From NCBI RefSeq assembly GCF_029167645.1, contig NZ_CP119147.1:5102501-5166500 (forward strand): a DNA stretch of 64,000 nucleotides, written 5' to 3'. Positions 18,396 through 26,906 of the stretch are shown here, piece after piece. The notes under the pieces are model-generated. The model made no database searches and had not been told where the DNA came from. It saw nothing but the letters and a program-made list of their open reading frames with translations. The position numbers were made by a program, and so were the translations under genes. The stretch is from Streptomyces sp. AM 2-1-1 (GTDB lineage Bacteria > Actinomycetota > Actinomycetes > Streptomycetales > Streptomycetaceae). How positions within the stretch are numbered: the first letter of the stretch is position 1; each line of letters starts with the position of its first letter.

Positions 18396-19322
18396 TTACG
18401 CTGGTGGGGCCGGTGCCGTGACATTGCGGTAGGCGATCTCCGCCAGCCGGGCCTGCCCGTCGCGCCCCGGGTGGAACCAGTCCCACGGGCTGAGCTGGGC
18501 GCCGGTGAACGCGTAGTCGAAGACCGCGTCGCCGTCGTACCGGCAGAGGTCGTCCTTCGCGCACACCTCGCGCAGCACCCTGTTGTACGCGACGACGCGC
18601 TCGCGCACCGCGGCCCGCCGGGCGGTCGCCGCGATGCCCAGGTCGTCGGCGTCGGCCAGCATCGACTTGCAGATCCCGAGCTTCCACACCTGCTTGCCCA
18701 ACGGGTTGCGGCGGCCGGTGGACCAGAGCCGCCACAGGTCCGGCACGCTGGCCACGTACACCTGCGCACCGGGGACGGCGGCCCGCAGCTGCCGCAGCGA
18801 CAGGTCGAAGGAGAACCGGAAGTCCTCCACGGGGGTCATCGACTCCACCGAGCCCCGGCAGGCGTCGTTGGCGCCGATCATCACCGTCACCAGCTCCGGA
18901 CGTTCCCGCGCGGCCTCGGCCATCTGCTCCGGCAACTGGGCGATCCGGGCTCCCGACACGGCGTGGTTCCAGCTGTGCGCCGCCACCTCGGACGGGCCCA
19001 GGAGGCGGGCCGCGAGGCTGCGCACCGCGCCGTCCGTGCCGGTGGCCCAGGAGACCTCGGGACAGTCGGCCAGCACCGAGCAGGCGTCGAAACCCCGGGT
19101 CATCGAATCGCCGACCGCCGCGACCGAACCGGGGTGGCGGTCCCACACCGGACCGGCGGGCGCGGCGGCCGGGGTGTGCCCCTCGCCCCGGGGCGTGCTC
19201 TTCGCGCCCCCGTCCGATCCGGCGGAACAGCCCGTCAGCGCGAGTGCGCCGGCGCACGCCCATACCGCCCATCCGGTGACGGCGGAACGGGTGCGGCGAG
19301 ACGGCCGTGTGCGTTCCGGCAT
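18396..19322 (-). CDS. SGNH/GDSL-family esterase lipoprotein
   Basis: A 308-residue exported hydrolase. The N-terminus has basic residues, a hydrophobic core (TGWAVWACAGALAL) and a lipobox LTGC with the modified Cys near 32, so it should be anchored outside the membrane. SGNH blocks are clear: block I VGDSMTRGF near 70 (catalytic Ser), block III IGANDAC near 147, and block V DWFHP near 282 with Asp and His. The family cleaves esters of lipids, sugars or cell-wall acyl groups; the true substrate is unknown. It precedes galM by nine bases. Confidence 0.9.
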   Translation of the reverse strand: MPERTRPSRRTRSAVTGWAVWACAGALALTGCSAGSDGGAKSTPRGEGHTPAAAPAGPVWDRHPGSVAAVGDSMTRGFDACSVLADCPEVSWATGTDGAVRSLAARLLGPSEVAAHSWNHAVSGARIAQLPEQMAEAARERPELVTVMIGANDACRGSVESMTPVEDFRFSFDLSLRQLRAAVPGAQVYVASVPDLWRLWSTGRRNPLGKQVWKLGICKSMLADADDLGIAATARRAAVRERVVAYNRVLREVCAKDDLCRYDGDAVFDYAFTGAQLSPWDWFHPGRDGQARLAEIAYRNVTAPAPPA

Positions 19323-19699
19323 CCTCTACCTCCGGTCGTTGCTGGCCCATGCCCGTGGTCGTGGCCCCTGGTCGTCGCCCCCGGCACACCCGCACCCGCA
19401 GGCGTGCGCCGGGCGCGCCCCGCCGGGTGGAAGCAGGCGATCGAGGGGCCCCGGACCGACCGTACGTCACACGTCCGCCCCCGGCGCACGGTAGCTTTTT
19501 CCCGTCGGACCAGCGACAGCGGCCGCCCGCGCCCGCGCGGGAGGTCCGGTAAGTTACCTCACGTCACATACTGTCCGTTTTCTGGAGATTATCTCCCGAT
19601 GCTGTTTACTGATGACAACCTCGGGAACCGGCCGGGAACAGGCGGTACGGGCGCGAGGCCGCTGGAAAAGGCGTACCTCGTCCCACACGGGAGGTTCCG
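19323..19699. promoter_or_regulatory. 377-base divergent intergenic region with 13-bp palindrome
   Basis: This region separates the SGNH gene and the DUF3145 gene, which diverge. Most is GC-rich without a gene. The last 130 bases are AT-richer, and contain GGAGAT-T-ATCTCC at 19584-19596, a perfect 13-base dyad, about 100 bases before the DUF3145 start, so it may be an operator. A good ribosome site GGGAGG lies at 19689. I see no small ORF with convincing coding features. Confidence 0.45.
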
Positions 19700-20194
19700 G
19701 TGACGACACGTGGAGTCCTGTACGTACACTCCGCACCGCGCGCGCTCTGCCCGCACATCGAATGGGCGGTCGCGGGCGTACTCGGAGTGCGGGTCCAGTT
19801 GGACTGGATCAGACAGCCGGCCGCGCCCGGCACCTGGAGGTCCGAGTTCTCCTGGCGGGGCCGCGCCGGCACCGCGTCGGAACTGGCCTCCGCCCTGCGC
19901 GGCTGGGACCTCATCCGCTTCGAGGTGACCGCCGAGCCGTGCTCCACGGCCGAGGGCGAGCGCTACAGCTCCACCCCCACGCTCGGCATCTTCCACGCCG
20001 TCACCGGCATGAACGGCGACATCCTCGTCCCCGAGGACCGGCTGCGGGCCGCCCTGATGCGCTCCCTGCGCGAGGAGAGCGACCTGGAGGCGGAGGTCGC
20101 CGGGCTCATCGGCAAGCCCTGGGACGACGAGCTGGAGTCCTTCCGGCACGCCGGAGAGGGCGCCCCGGTCCGCTGGCTCCACCAGGTGGTCTGA
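19700..20194 (+). CDS. DUF3145 domain protein
   Basis: A 164-residue cytoplasmic protein with the complete actinobacterial DUF3145 domain: it begins MTTRGVLYVHSAPRALCPHIEW, contains LDWIRQPAAPGTWRSEF near 37 and GMNGDILVPEDRLR near 103, and ends GAPVRWLHQVV. The function is unknown. In streptomycetes it lies near the fab operon, as here. GTG at 19700 is preceded by GGGAGG with good spacing and gives the conserved start. Confidence 0.92.
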   Translation: MTTRGVLYVHSAPRALCPHIEWAVAGVLGVRVQLDWIRQPAAPGTWRSEFSWRGRAGTASELASALRGWDLIRFEVTAEPCSTAEGERYSSTPTLGIFHAVTGMNGDILVPEDRLRAALMRSLREESDLEAEVAGLIGKPWDDELESFRHAGEGAPVRWLHQVV

Positions 20195-20285
20195 CGCCCG
20201 GAGCCGTCGGGTGGAGCCGGCGCAGCGGACCGCATGGTGAACAACCGGGGGACCGCGCGCCGCCGCCTGGGTACGCTGCGCGCCC

Positions 20286-21098
20286 ATGACCTTCATGAAG
20301 GTGCGAGGCGCCACCCTCCGGCACGACGACTCCGGACCCTCCGGCGGAATCCCCGTCCTCCTCATCCACGGCCACCCGTTCGACCGAACGCTCTGGGCCC
20401 CGCAGGTCCGGGCGCTGACCGCCGCCGGGTACCGGGTGATCACCCCCGACCTGCGCGGCTACGGTGCGAGCGAGGTGACGGAGGGAACGGTCCGCCTCGG
20501 CGACTTCGCCGACGACCTCGCCGCCCTCCTCGACCACCTCGGCCTCGCCGACGCGGTGGCCGGCGGGGTCTCGATGGGCGGTCAGATCGCCCTGGAGCTG
20601 CGCCGCCTCCACCCGGAACGGGTACGCGCCCTGGTGCTCTCCGACACCTCGGCACCGCCCGAGACCGAGGAGGGCAAGGCGTACCGCAACGCGCTCGCCG
20701 ACCGGCTCCTCGCCGAGGGCATGGCCGGGTACGCCGCCGAGGTCATCGACAAGATGCTCGCCGACTACAACGTCACCGCCCAGCCCGAGGTCGCCCGGAA
20801 GGTGCTGGCCATGATGGGGTCCACCGACCCGCGCGGGGCGGCCGCCGCACTCCGCGGCCGGGCCGAGCGCGCCGACCTCCGGCCCGTGCTGGCCGCCGCC
20901 GACATCCCCGTACTCATCGTCGTCGGCGCCGACGACGTGTACACCCCGCTCTCCGACGCGCAGGAGCTGCACCGCCACGCCCCGCACGCCCGGCTCGACG
21001 TCATCGAGGGCGCGGGCCACCTGCCGGGAGCCGAGCAGCCCGAACGCTTCAACGCCGTCCTGCTCGACTTCCTCGCCACGCGGGTGAAGGGGGCGTGA
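20286..21098 (+). CDS. alpha/beta hydrolase
   Basis: A 270-residue cytoplasmic alpha/beta hydrolase. The oxyanion motif LLIHGHPFDRTLW is near 25, DLRGYGASE near 55, nucleophile elbow GGVSMGGQIAL with Ser near 97, acid in VGADDVYTP near 218 and catalytic His in GAGHLPG near 244. The family includes 3-oxoadipate enol-lactonases and esterases; the substrate is unassigned. The first codons overlap the perfect palindrome ACCTTCATGAAGGT (20289-20302); the second ATG at 20295 could also be the start. The stop overlaps the next gene (GTGA). Confidence 0.87.
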   Translation: MTFMKVRGATLRHDDSGPSGGIPVLLIHGHPFDRTLWAPQVRALTAAGYRVITPDLRGYGASEVTEGTVRLGDFADDLAALLDHLGLADAVAGGVSMGGQIALELRRLHPERVRALVLSDTSAPPETEEGKAYRNALADRLLAEGMAGYAAEVIDKMLADYNVTAQPEVARKVLAMMGSTDPRGAAAALRGRAERADLRPVLAAADIPVLIVVGADDVYTPLSDAQELHRHAPHARLDVIEGAGHLPGAEQPERFNAVLLDFLATRVKGA

Positions 21099-21742
21099 GC
21101 GGCCCCCATCCGCTGCTGGACCTCTTCCTGGCGGCCGCCGGGGGACGCTTCCCGCCCGTCGACGGCGGGGTGACGGTGGTGGAACCCCTGCCCGGCGGGC
21201 TGGAGTGCTCCGTCGCCTTCACCGGCCACGCCGTCGTCGCCACCGCGCTCCCCGCCGACGAGGTCCGCGCGGCCGGACCCGACGGCTACGGCGCCTCGCT
21301 CGCACCGGACTTCCTGCGGCTGCTCGCGGGGCCGCACGGCACCGTCGGCGTCACCGACGCGACCCTCACCGCCCCCGGCGCCGGCGGGCCACCCCGCCTC
21401 GGCCCCCTGGACGCCCACGACGGCCACCCACGCGTGCTGTTCGCCCGCCGGATCCGCAGGAACGTCACGGTGCACGGGGACGAGCGGGGCCTGATCACCC
21501 TCGCCGAAGGGCTCGCCGGCCGGTTGGAGATCAGCCTCGAACTCCACCACCCGGACGCCCCAGCCGCCGGCGGTCCGCGCCGGGGCCGCGGTCTGCTGGC
21601 CGACGCCCTCACGCTCGTCCCGAGGGGCCGGCCCGTCTTCGCGGCCGTCGCCCCGGGCAACGCCCGCTCCCTGCGCGCCTTCCTCGCCGCCGGGTTCGTC
21701 CCGGTCGGCAGCGAGGTGATCATCGCCCCCGGGCGCGGGTGA
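21095..21742 (+). CDS. GNAT-like acetyltransferase fold protein
   Basis: A 215-residue protein starting at the GTG that overlaps the previous stop codon by four bases, so it is translationally coupled to the hydrolase. The C-terminal half shows a GNAT pattern: RGRGLLADALTLVPRGRPVFAAVAPGNARSLRAFLAAGFVPVGSEV resembles the acetyl-CoA loop and the final beta-bulge. The N-terminal half (VVEPLPGGLECSVAFTGHAVVATALPADEV) is not recognised. It would transfer an acyl group from acetyl-CoA to an unknown amine. No DNA-binding or membrane features are present. Confidence 0.72.
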   Translation: MSGPHPLLDLFLAAAGGRFPPVDGGVTVVEPLPGGLECSVAFTGHAVVATALPADEVRAAGPDGYGASLAPDFLRLLAGPHGTVGVTDATLTAPGAGGPPRLGPLDAHDGHPRVLFARRIRRNVTVHGDERGLITLAEGLAGRLEISLELHHPDAPAAGGPRRGRGLLADALTLVPRGRPVFAAVAPGNARSLRAFLAAGFVPVGSEVIIAPGRG

Positions 21743-21755
21743 GGGGAGCCCGGAC

Positions 21756-21803
21756 ACGGCGAAGCCCGCCTCCCCGGAGACCGGAGGAGGCGGGCTTCGC
21801 CGT
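21756..21803. terminator. bidirectional terminator between the GNAT-like gene and fabF
   Basis: Arms 21756-21773 and 21786-21803 are perfect 18-base complements around a 12-base loop. The hairpin lies 14 bases past the rightward stop codon and 42 bases past the leftward fabF stop codon, so it can serve both converging units. Confidence 0.9.
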
Positions 21804-21844
21804 ACGGGAGCGAGCGTCCCGCGAGGGACGGCCGGAGGAACGGA

Positions 21845-23107
21845 TCAGACGCTGCGGAAGGCCAGCACCACGTTGTGGCCGCCGAAGCCGAACGAGTTGT
21901 TGATCGCGGCGATCGGACCCTCGGGCAGCGGCTGCGGCTTGTCGCGGACGATGTTCGCCGTCACGTCGTCGTCGAGGTTCTCGATGTTGATCGTCGGCGG
22001 GGCCGTCCGGTGGTGCAGCGCGAGGACCGTGGCCACGGTCTCGATGCCGCCCGCGCCACCGAGCAGGTGACCCGTCATCGACTTGGTCGCGGAGATCGCG
22101 ACGTGGTCGAGGTCGTCGCCCAGCACCGCGCTCAGCGCCTTCAGCTCGGCCACGTCGCCCTGCGGCGTGGACGTGGCGTGCGCGTTGAGGTGGACGATCT
22201 CCGACGGCTTGAGGTCCGTCGTGTCCAGCAGGTTGCGCATCGCGGCCGCGATGCCCCGGCCGGTCGGCTCGGGCTGCGCGATGTGGTGCGCGTCGGCCGA
22301 CAGGCCCTGGCCCAGCACCTCGCAGTAGACCTTGGCGCCGCGGGCGGCGGCGTGCTCGGCCGACTCCAGGACGACGACGCCGGCGCCCTCGCCGAGGACG
22401 AAGCCGTCACGGCCGGTGTCGTACGGACGCGAGGCCTTCTCGGGCTCGTCGTTGCTCTTGGACATCGCCATCATGTTGGCGAACGCCGCGATCGGCAGCG
22501 GATGGATCGCCGCCTCGGTACCACCGGCGACGACCACGTCGGCACGGCCGGTACGGATCATCTCGACGGCGTACCCGATGGCCTCGGCGCCCGACGCACA
22601 CGCAGAGACCGGAGTGTGCACACCGGCCTGGGCGTTGACCTCCAGGCCGACGTTGGCCGCCGGGCCGTTCGGCATGAGCATGGGGACGGTGTGCGGGGAG
22701 ACGCGGCGTACGCCCTTCTCCTTCAGCACGTCGTACTGGTCGAGCAGCGTGATCACACCACCGATGCCGGAGGCGATGACCGTGCCCAGCCGCTCGGGCT
22801 GGATCTTCTCGTCCTCACCGGCCTTGCCGGTGAAGCCGGCGTCCGCCCACGCCTCGCGGGCCGCGATCAGCGCGAACTGCGCCGAGCGGTCCAGCTTGCG
22901 GGCGAGCGGGCGGGGCAGTACCTCGCCCGGATCCACCGCAGCCAACGCGGCGATCCGGACGGGCAGTTCGGCGAAGCGCTCACCTTCGAGGGGCTTGACG
23001 CCGGAGCGACCGGCCATGAGCCCTTCCCAGGTGGATGCGGAGTCGCCACCCAGCGGAGTGGTTGCGCCGATACCGGTGACGACCACGGTGCGATTGGTCG
23101 AGTTCAC
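21845..23107 (-). CDS. fabF: beta-ketoacyl-ACP synthase II
   Basis: A 420-residue thiolase-fold condensing enzyme that elongates acyl-ACP with malonyl-ACP. The catalytic Cys is about residue 170 in PVSACASGAEA, the two histidines are in NAHATSTPQGD near 310 and in NNSFGFGGHN near 405, and KSMTGHLLGGAGG lies near 343. The family length is complete. The GTG at 23107 gives the conserved VNSTNRTVVVTGIG start with GGAGAAG upstream; the longer open frame is leader. It is the last gene of fabD-fabH-acpP-fabF. Primary fatty acid synthesis rather than a polyketide cluster is indicated by the single KS and lack of a chain-length factor. Confidence 0.95.
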   Translation of the reverse strand: MNSTNRTVVVTGIGATTPLGGDSASTWEGLMAGRSGVKPLEGERFAELPVRIAALAAVDPGEVLPRPLARKLDRSAQFALIAAREAWADAGFTGKAGEDEKIQPERLGTVIASGIGGVITLLDQYDVLKEKGVRRVSPHTVPMLMPNGPAANVGLEVNAQAGVHTPVSACASGAEAIGYAVEMIRTGRADVVVAGGTEAAIHPLPIAAFANMMAMSKSNDEPEKASRPYDTGRDGFVLGEGAGVVVLESAEHAAARGAKVYCEVLGQGLSADAHHIAQPEPTGRGIAAAMRNLLDTTDLKPSEIVHLNAHATSTPQGDVAELKALSAVLGDDLDHVAISATKSMTGHLLGGAGGIETVATVLALHHRTAPPTINIENLDDDVTANIVRDKPQPLPEGPIAAINNSFGFGGHNVVLAFRSV

Positions 23108-23148
23108 TGGAAAATCTTCTCCACGTGTAGAGGGTCGTGAATCAGCGG

Positions 23149-23166
23149 CGCCACCGCCGGGTGGCG
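23149..23166 (-). promoter_or_regulatory. intercistronic hairpin between acpP and fabF
   Basis: CGCCACC and GGTGGCG pair around a GCCG loop between the acpP stop codon and the fabF ribosome site. It could act as a processing or attenuation site letting acpP mRNA exceed that of fabF. Confidence 0.4.
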
Positions 23167-23186
23167 ACACACGAACCGGCCTGGGA

Positions 23187-23435
23187 TCAGGCCTGGTTCT
23201 TCAGGATGTAGGCGGCGGCGTCGCCGACCGTCTTGAGGTTCTTGACGTCCTCGTCGGGGATCTTGACGTCGAAGCGCTCTTCGGCGGCGACGACGACCTC
23301 GACCATGGACAGCGAGTCGACGTCCAGGTCGTCGGTGAAGGACTTGTCCAGCTGGACGTCCTCGACCGGGATACCGGCGATCTCGTTGACGATCTCGGCG
23401 AGACCGGTGACGATCTCTTCCTGGGTGGCGGCCAT
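23187..23435 (-). CDS. acpP: acyl carrier protein
   Basis: An 82-residue acidic four-helix protein. The 4'-phosphopantetheine attachment Ser is residue 41 in DLDVDSLSMVEV. The size and the pattern match fatty acid synthase ACPs. The protein carries growing acyl chains between FabD, FabH and FabF, all encoded in the same operon. A ribosome site GGAGCG lies just before the ATG at 23435. It is the third gene of the operon, 97 bases after fabH. Confidence 0.96.
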   Translation of the reverse strand: MAATQEEIVTGLAEIVNEIAGIPVEDVQLDKSFTDDLDVDSLSMVEVVVAAEERFDVKIPDEDVKNLKTVGDAAAYILKNQA

Positions 23436-23532
23436 GTGGGCGCTCCTTCGTGGGTTGTCTGCTGGGGTTCTGGCGTCCGGACGGGAAGTTCCGGTGTGGC
23501 CGGTTCTTCTCGGTCGGACCGGGCGAAAAGCC

Positions 23533-24534
23533 TTAGGGGAGAGTAACGACCGTCGCGGCGAAGACGAGACCCGCCCCGAAGCCGATGACGAGCGCGGTGT
23601 CGCCGCTCTTCGCCTGCCCGGTCGCCAGGAGCCGCTCCATCGCGAGCGGGATCGAGGCGGCGGAGGTGTTGCCGGTCGTCTCGATGTCGCGGGCGACGGT
23701 GACGTGCTCCGGCAGTTTGAGGGTCTTCACCATCGAGTCGATGATCCGCATGTTGGCCTGGTGCGGAATGAAGACGTCCAGGTCTTCCGGGGAGACCCCG
23801 GCGGCCTCCAGCGCCTGCTGGGCCACCTTGGCCATCTCGTAGACGGCCCAGCGGAAGACCGCCTGGCCCTCCTGCGTGATGGCCGGGAACTTCTCCGGGC
23901 GCTCGGCGTGGAACTCGTCCCACGCCACGGTCTGCTTGATGGTGTCCGACTTGTCGCCCTCGGAACCCCACACGGTCGGCCCCATGGCCGGCACCCGCGA
24001 GGGACCGACGACCACGGCGCCCGCACCGTCGCCGAAGAGGAAGGCCGTGGCCCGGTCCGTCAGGTCGGTGAGGTCGCTGAGCCGCTCCACGCCGATGACG
24101 AGGACGTACTCCGCGGAACCGTCGACGACCATGCCCTTGGCGAGGGCCAGGCCGTAGCCGAAGCCCGCGCAGCCGGCCGAGATGTCGAAGGCGGCGGGCT
24201 TGCCCGCGCCGATCTTGTACGCGATCTCGGTGGCGACGGCCGGGGTCTGCTTGAAGTGCGAGACGGTGGAGACGATCACTCCGCCGATCTGCTCGGGGGT
24301 GATCCCCGCGTCGGCGATGGCCTTGCCGGCGGCCTCCACGGACATGGCGGACACGGTCTCCTCGTCGGAGGCCCAGTGCCGGGTGGCGATGCCGGAGCGG
24401 GAGCGGATCCACTCGTCGGACGAGTCGATCGTTTCGAGGATCACCTCGTTCGGCACCACACGGGTCGGGCGGTAACCGCCGACCCCCATGATGCGTGCGT
24501 ACGGGGCGCCCTGGCTGGGCTTGATCTTCGACAT
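23533..24534 (-). CDS. fabH: beta-ketoacyl-ACP synthase III
   Basis: A 334-residue initiating condensing enzyme, joining an acyl-CoA starter to malonyl-ACP. The catalytic triad is visible: Cys122 in DISAGCAGFGYG, His in FIPHQANMRI near 255 and Asn in TGNTSAASIP near 285. In streptomycetes this enzyme uses branched starters such as isobutyryl-CoA. ATG at 24534 (MSKIKPSQGAPYARIMGVGGY) is chosen from homology and an AGGAG-like site. It follows fabD by 11 bases, so the two are likely coupled. It ends with TAA, rare in this GC-rich genome. Confidence 0.95.
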   Translation of the reverse strand: MSKIKPSQGAPYARIMGVGGYRPTRVVPNEVILETIDSSDEWIRSRSGIATRHWASDEETVSAMSVEAAGKAIADAGITPEQIGGVIVSTVSHFKQTPAVATEIAYKIGAGKPAAFDISAGCAGFGYGLALAKGMVVDGSAEYVLVIGVERLSDLTDLTDRATAFLFGDGAGAVVVGPSRVPAMGPTVWGSEGDKSDTIKQTVAWDEFHAERPEKFPAITQEGQAVFRWAVYEMAKVAQQALEAAGVSPEDLDVFIPHQANMRIIDSMVKTLKLPEHVTVARDIETTGNTSAASIPLAMERLLATGQAKSGDTALVIGFGAGLVFAATVVTLP

Positions 24535-24545
24535 GCTCGTGCTCC

Positions 24546-25460
24546 TTAGGCTGACGCGTGCTCGGAGATGAGCGCCCGGGCCGCGTCGAGGTCGTCGGGT
24601 GTCTTGAGCGCGAGGGTCTGTACGCCGGGCATCGCGCGCTTCGCGAGCCCCGTGAGGGTGCCACCGGGGCACACCTCGACGAGCGCGGTCACCCCGAGCC
24701 CCAGGAACGTCTCCATGCACAGGTCCCAGCGGACCGGGTTCGCGACCTGACCGACCAGGCGCTCGACGACCTCGGCGCCGGTGGCGACCGGCCTGCCGTC
24801 CGCGTTCGACACGTACGTCACGGTGGGATCGGCGACCTTCAGGCCCTGCGCCGCTTCGCGCAGCCGCTCCACCGCCGGCGCCATGTGGTGCGTGTGGAAC
24901 GCCCCGGCGACCTTGAGCGGCACCACGCGGCGCACACCCTCCGGCTTGTTCTCGGTCAGCTCGGCGATCTGCGCGGCCGTGCCCGCGGCGACGATCTGGC
25001 CGCCGCCGTTCACGTTGGCCGGCGTCAGCCCGAGGCCCTCCAGGTGCGGGACCGTGACCTCCGGGTCGCCGCCGAGCAGCGCCGCCATGCCGGTCTCGGT
25101 GATCGCGGCGGCATCGGCCATCGCGAGCCCCCGCGTACGGACCAGGCGCAGCGCCGCCCCGTCGTCGAGCACACCGGCGAAGGCGGCGGCGGTGATCTCG
25201 CCGACGCTGTGCCCGGCCACGACGGCGGGCGAGGCGTTCAGCGCGGCGGCGGAGAGGAGACCCGCGGCCACCAGCAGGGGCTGGGCCACCGCGGTGTCAC
25301 GGATTTCGTCGGCGTCGCCCTTCGTACCGTAGTGGGCGAGGTCGAGCCCGATGGCGTCGGACCACGCGGCGATGCGGTCACGGGCACCGGGCAGTTCGAG
25401 CCAGGGGGTCAGGAAGCCGGGCGTCTGAGCGCCTTGGCCGGGAGCGACGAGTACGAGCAC
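24546..25460 (-). CDS. fabD: malonyl-CoA:ACP transacylase
   Basis: A 304-residue transacylase that moves malonyl from CoA to ACP. The start region VLVLVAPGQGAQ has the GQGAQ motif, the nucleophile is Ser85 in VAGHSVGEIT, the active-site His lies in AGAFHTHHMAPA near 195, and the Arg is near 113 in LVRTRGLAM. Two in-frame GTG codons exist, 25466 and 25460; the second has the better spacing to AAGAGAGAG. It is the first gene of fabD-fabH-acpP-fabF and starts 90 bases after fasR on the same strand. Confidence 0.95.
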   Translation of the reverse strand: MLVLVAPGQGAQTPGFLTPWLELPGARDRIAAWSDAIGLDLAHYGTKGDADEIRDTAVAQPLLVAAGLLSAAALNASPAVVAGHSVGEITAAAFAGVLDDGAALRLVRTRGLAMADAAAITETGMAALLGGDPEVTVPHLEGLGLTPANVNGGGQIVAAGTAAQIAELTENKPEGVRRVVPLKVAGAFHTHHMAPAVERLREAAQGLKVADPTVTYVSNADGRPVATGAEVVERLVGQVANPVRWDLCMETFLGLGVTALVEVCPGGTLTGLAKRAMPGVQTLALKTPDDLDAARALISEHASA

Positions 25461-25528
25461 CCTCACACTCTCTCTTGTGGACGGTCCCGAACGCCCGTGG
25501 GGACAGGGACGAAGAACCGTCAGGGGAA

Positions 25529-25545
25529 TTGTTGAAGTCCGACAA
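25529..25545 (-). promoter_or_regulatory. candidate FasR operator/fabD promoter region
   Basis: The gap between fasR and fabD holds TTGTTGAAGTCCGACAA, a 17-base imperfect dyad with TTGT/ACAA ends, about 70 bases before fabD. Its position suits an activator site for the downstream fab operon. No standard -10 box is certain. Confidence 0.35.
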
Positions 25546-25549
25546 AAGT

Positions 25550-26749
25550 CTAGGACTGGCCGTCCCTGGCGGCCAAGCGCCCCAGGATCAGTGCGACCCG
25601 GAGCGTGAAGGCGGAGCGCACATCCGACGGCGACCAGCCGGTGACGTCCGTCACACGTCGCAGCCGGTAGCGCACGGTGTTGGGGTGCACGAACAGCATC
25701 CGGGCGGCCCCTTCCAGGCTGCTCGCCTGCTCCAGGTAGACACTCAGCGTCTCCAGGAGCGCGGAGCCGGCCTCCTCCAGGGGGCTGTAGATCTCCTCCA
25801 CCAACTGGTCCCGCGCGGCGGGGTCTCCGGCCATCGCCCGCTCCGGCAGGAGATCGTCGGCGAGGACCGGCCGCGGGGCGTCCTGCCACGCGACGCAGGC
25901 CTTCAGCCCGGCCGCCGCCGCCTGCGCGGACCGGGTCGCCGCCAGCAGGTCCGGGACGACCGGGCCGGCGACGACGGGACCGGCCGCGTACGGGCCGATG
26001 AGCCCTTTGGCGACCTGGAGCGGGTTGTCGCTGCCGCCGGCGATGACCACGAGGCGGTTGCCGAGCACCCCGGTCAGCACCTGCACCTTGGAGCCCCGCG
26101 CCGACCGCCGGATGGCCTCGACCGTCAGCTCGCTGTCCCCGTCGGGGGCGGTGCCGAGGATCACACAGACGTGCTCGGGGGAGTTCCAGCCGAGTGCGGC
26201 GGCCCGGGAGACCGCGCCCTCGTCGGCCTCACCGGAGAGCACGGCGTTGACCACGAGCGACTCGAGCCGCGCGTCCCACGCACCCCGCGCCTCGGCCGCC
26301 TGCGCGTACACCTGGGCGGTCGCGAAGGCGATCTCCCGGGCGTAGACGAGCAGCGCCTCCCGCAGCACGGACTCGTCGCCCGGCGCCGCGACCTCCTCGA
26401 TCGCCGTCTCCATGACCTCGATCGTCGTACGCACCATCTCCACGGTCTGCCGCAGGGTGATCGCCCGGGTCAGCTCGCGCGGGGCGGTGCCGAAGACATC
26501 GGTGGAGATCGCCTGCGGGGTCTCCGGGTGGCGGAACCACTCGGTGAAAGCGGCGATGCCCGCCTGCGCCACCAGACCGATCCAGGACCGGTTCTCCGGG
26601 GGCATCGCCCGGTACCACGGGAGCGTCTCGTCCATGCGGGCGATGGCATTCGCCGACAGCCTGCCGGAGGACTGCTCGAGCCGTTTCAGGGTCGCGGCAT
26701 GGAGATGGGCGTCTTGGGCGGCGCGCTGCGCGGGATCGGGTCGGGGCAC
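25550..26749 (-). CDS. fasR: PucR/CdaR-type transcriptional activator of fatty acid synthesis
   Basis: A 399-residue regulator with a long N-terminal sensor part (about 1-160), a GGDEF-like central fold (about 165-290) and a C-terminal PucR helix-turn-helix: ASSLEGAARMLFVHPNTVRYRLRRVTDVTGW near 350-380, including the diagnostic HPNTVRYRL. In Streptomyces coelicolor FasR directly activates the adjacent fabD-fabH-acpP-fabF operon; the same order and strand are kept here. The ATG at 26749 is in an AT-poor leader without a strong ribosome site; other starts would shorten a conserved N-terminus. It is divergent from a pirin gene. Confidence 0.9.
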   Translation of the reverse strand: MPRPDPAQRAAQDAHLHAATLKRLEQSSGRLSANAIARMDETLPWYRAMPPENRSWIGLVAQAGIAAFTEWFRHPETPQAISTDVFGTAPRELTRAITLRQTVEMVRTTIEVMETAIEEVAAPGDESVLREALLVYAREIAFATAQVYAQAAEARGAWDARLESLVVNAVLSGEADEGAVSRAAALGWNSPEHVCVILGTAPDGDSELTVEAIRRSARGSKVQVLTGVLGNRLVVIAGGSDNPLQVAKGLIGPYAAGPVVAGPVVPDLLAATRSAQAAAAGLKACVAWQDAPRPVLADDLLPERAMAGDPAARDQLVEEIYSPLEEAGSALLETLSVYLEQASSLEGAARMLFVHPNTVRYRLRRVTDVTGWSPSDVRSAFTLRVALILGRLAARDGQS

Positions 26750-26824
26750 GAAGACAAGACTGCCTTATCCGGGCAGAGGGGCGGAGGGGCGGGGCGCACG
26801 CCGGACGCGGGGGCACGGACGCGC

Positions 26825-26863
26825 GGCCGGTTTCCGGTCGTCCGGCCGGTTTCCGGTCGTTCC
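26825..26863 (+). repeat. 19-bp direct repeat, two copies
   Basis: GGCCGGTTTCCGGTCGTCC at 26825-26843 is followed at once by GGCCGGTTTCCGGTCGTTCC at 26844-26863. It lies in the divergent fasR-pirin gap, 44 bases upstream of the pirin ATG and 75 bases upstream of the fasR ATG. Two head-to-tail units suggest a regulator site or simple slippage. Confidence 0.8.
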
Positions 26864-26906
26864 GGGGAGGGACGGCTCCCGGGAGCCCGGCTACGGTGGG
26901 GGCGTG

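Noticed and set aside
21845..25460. Type II polyketide cluster
   Set aside because: There is one ketosynthase with catalytic Cys, no chain-length factor, cyclase or tailoring genes, and FasR is adjacent; it is primary fatty acid synthesis.
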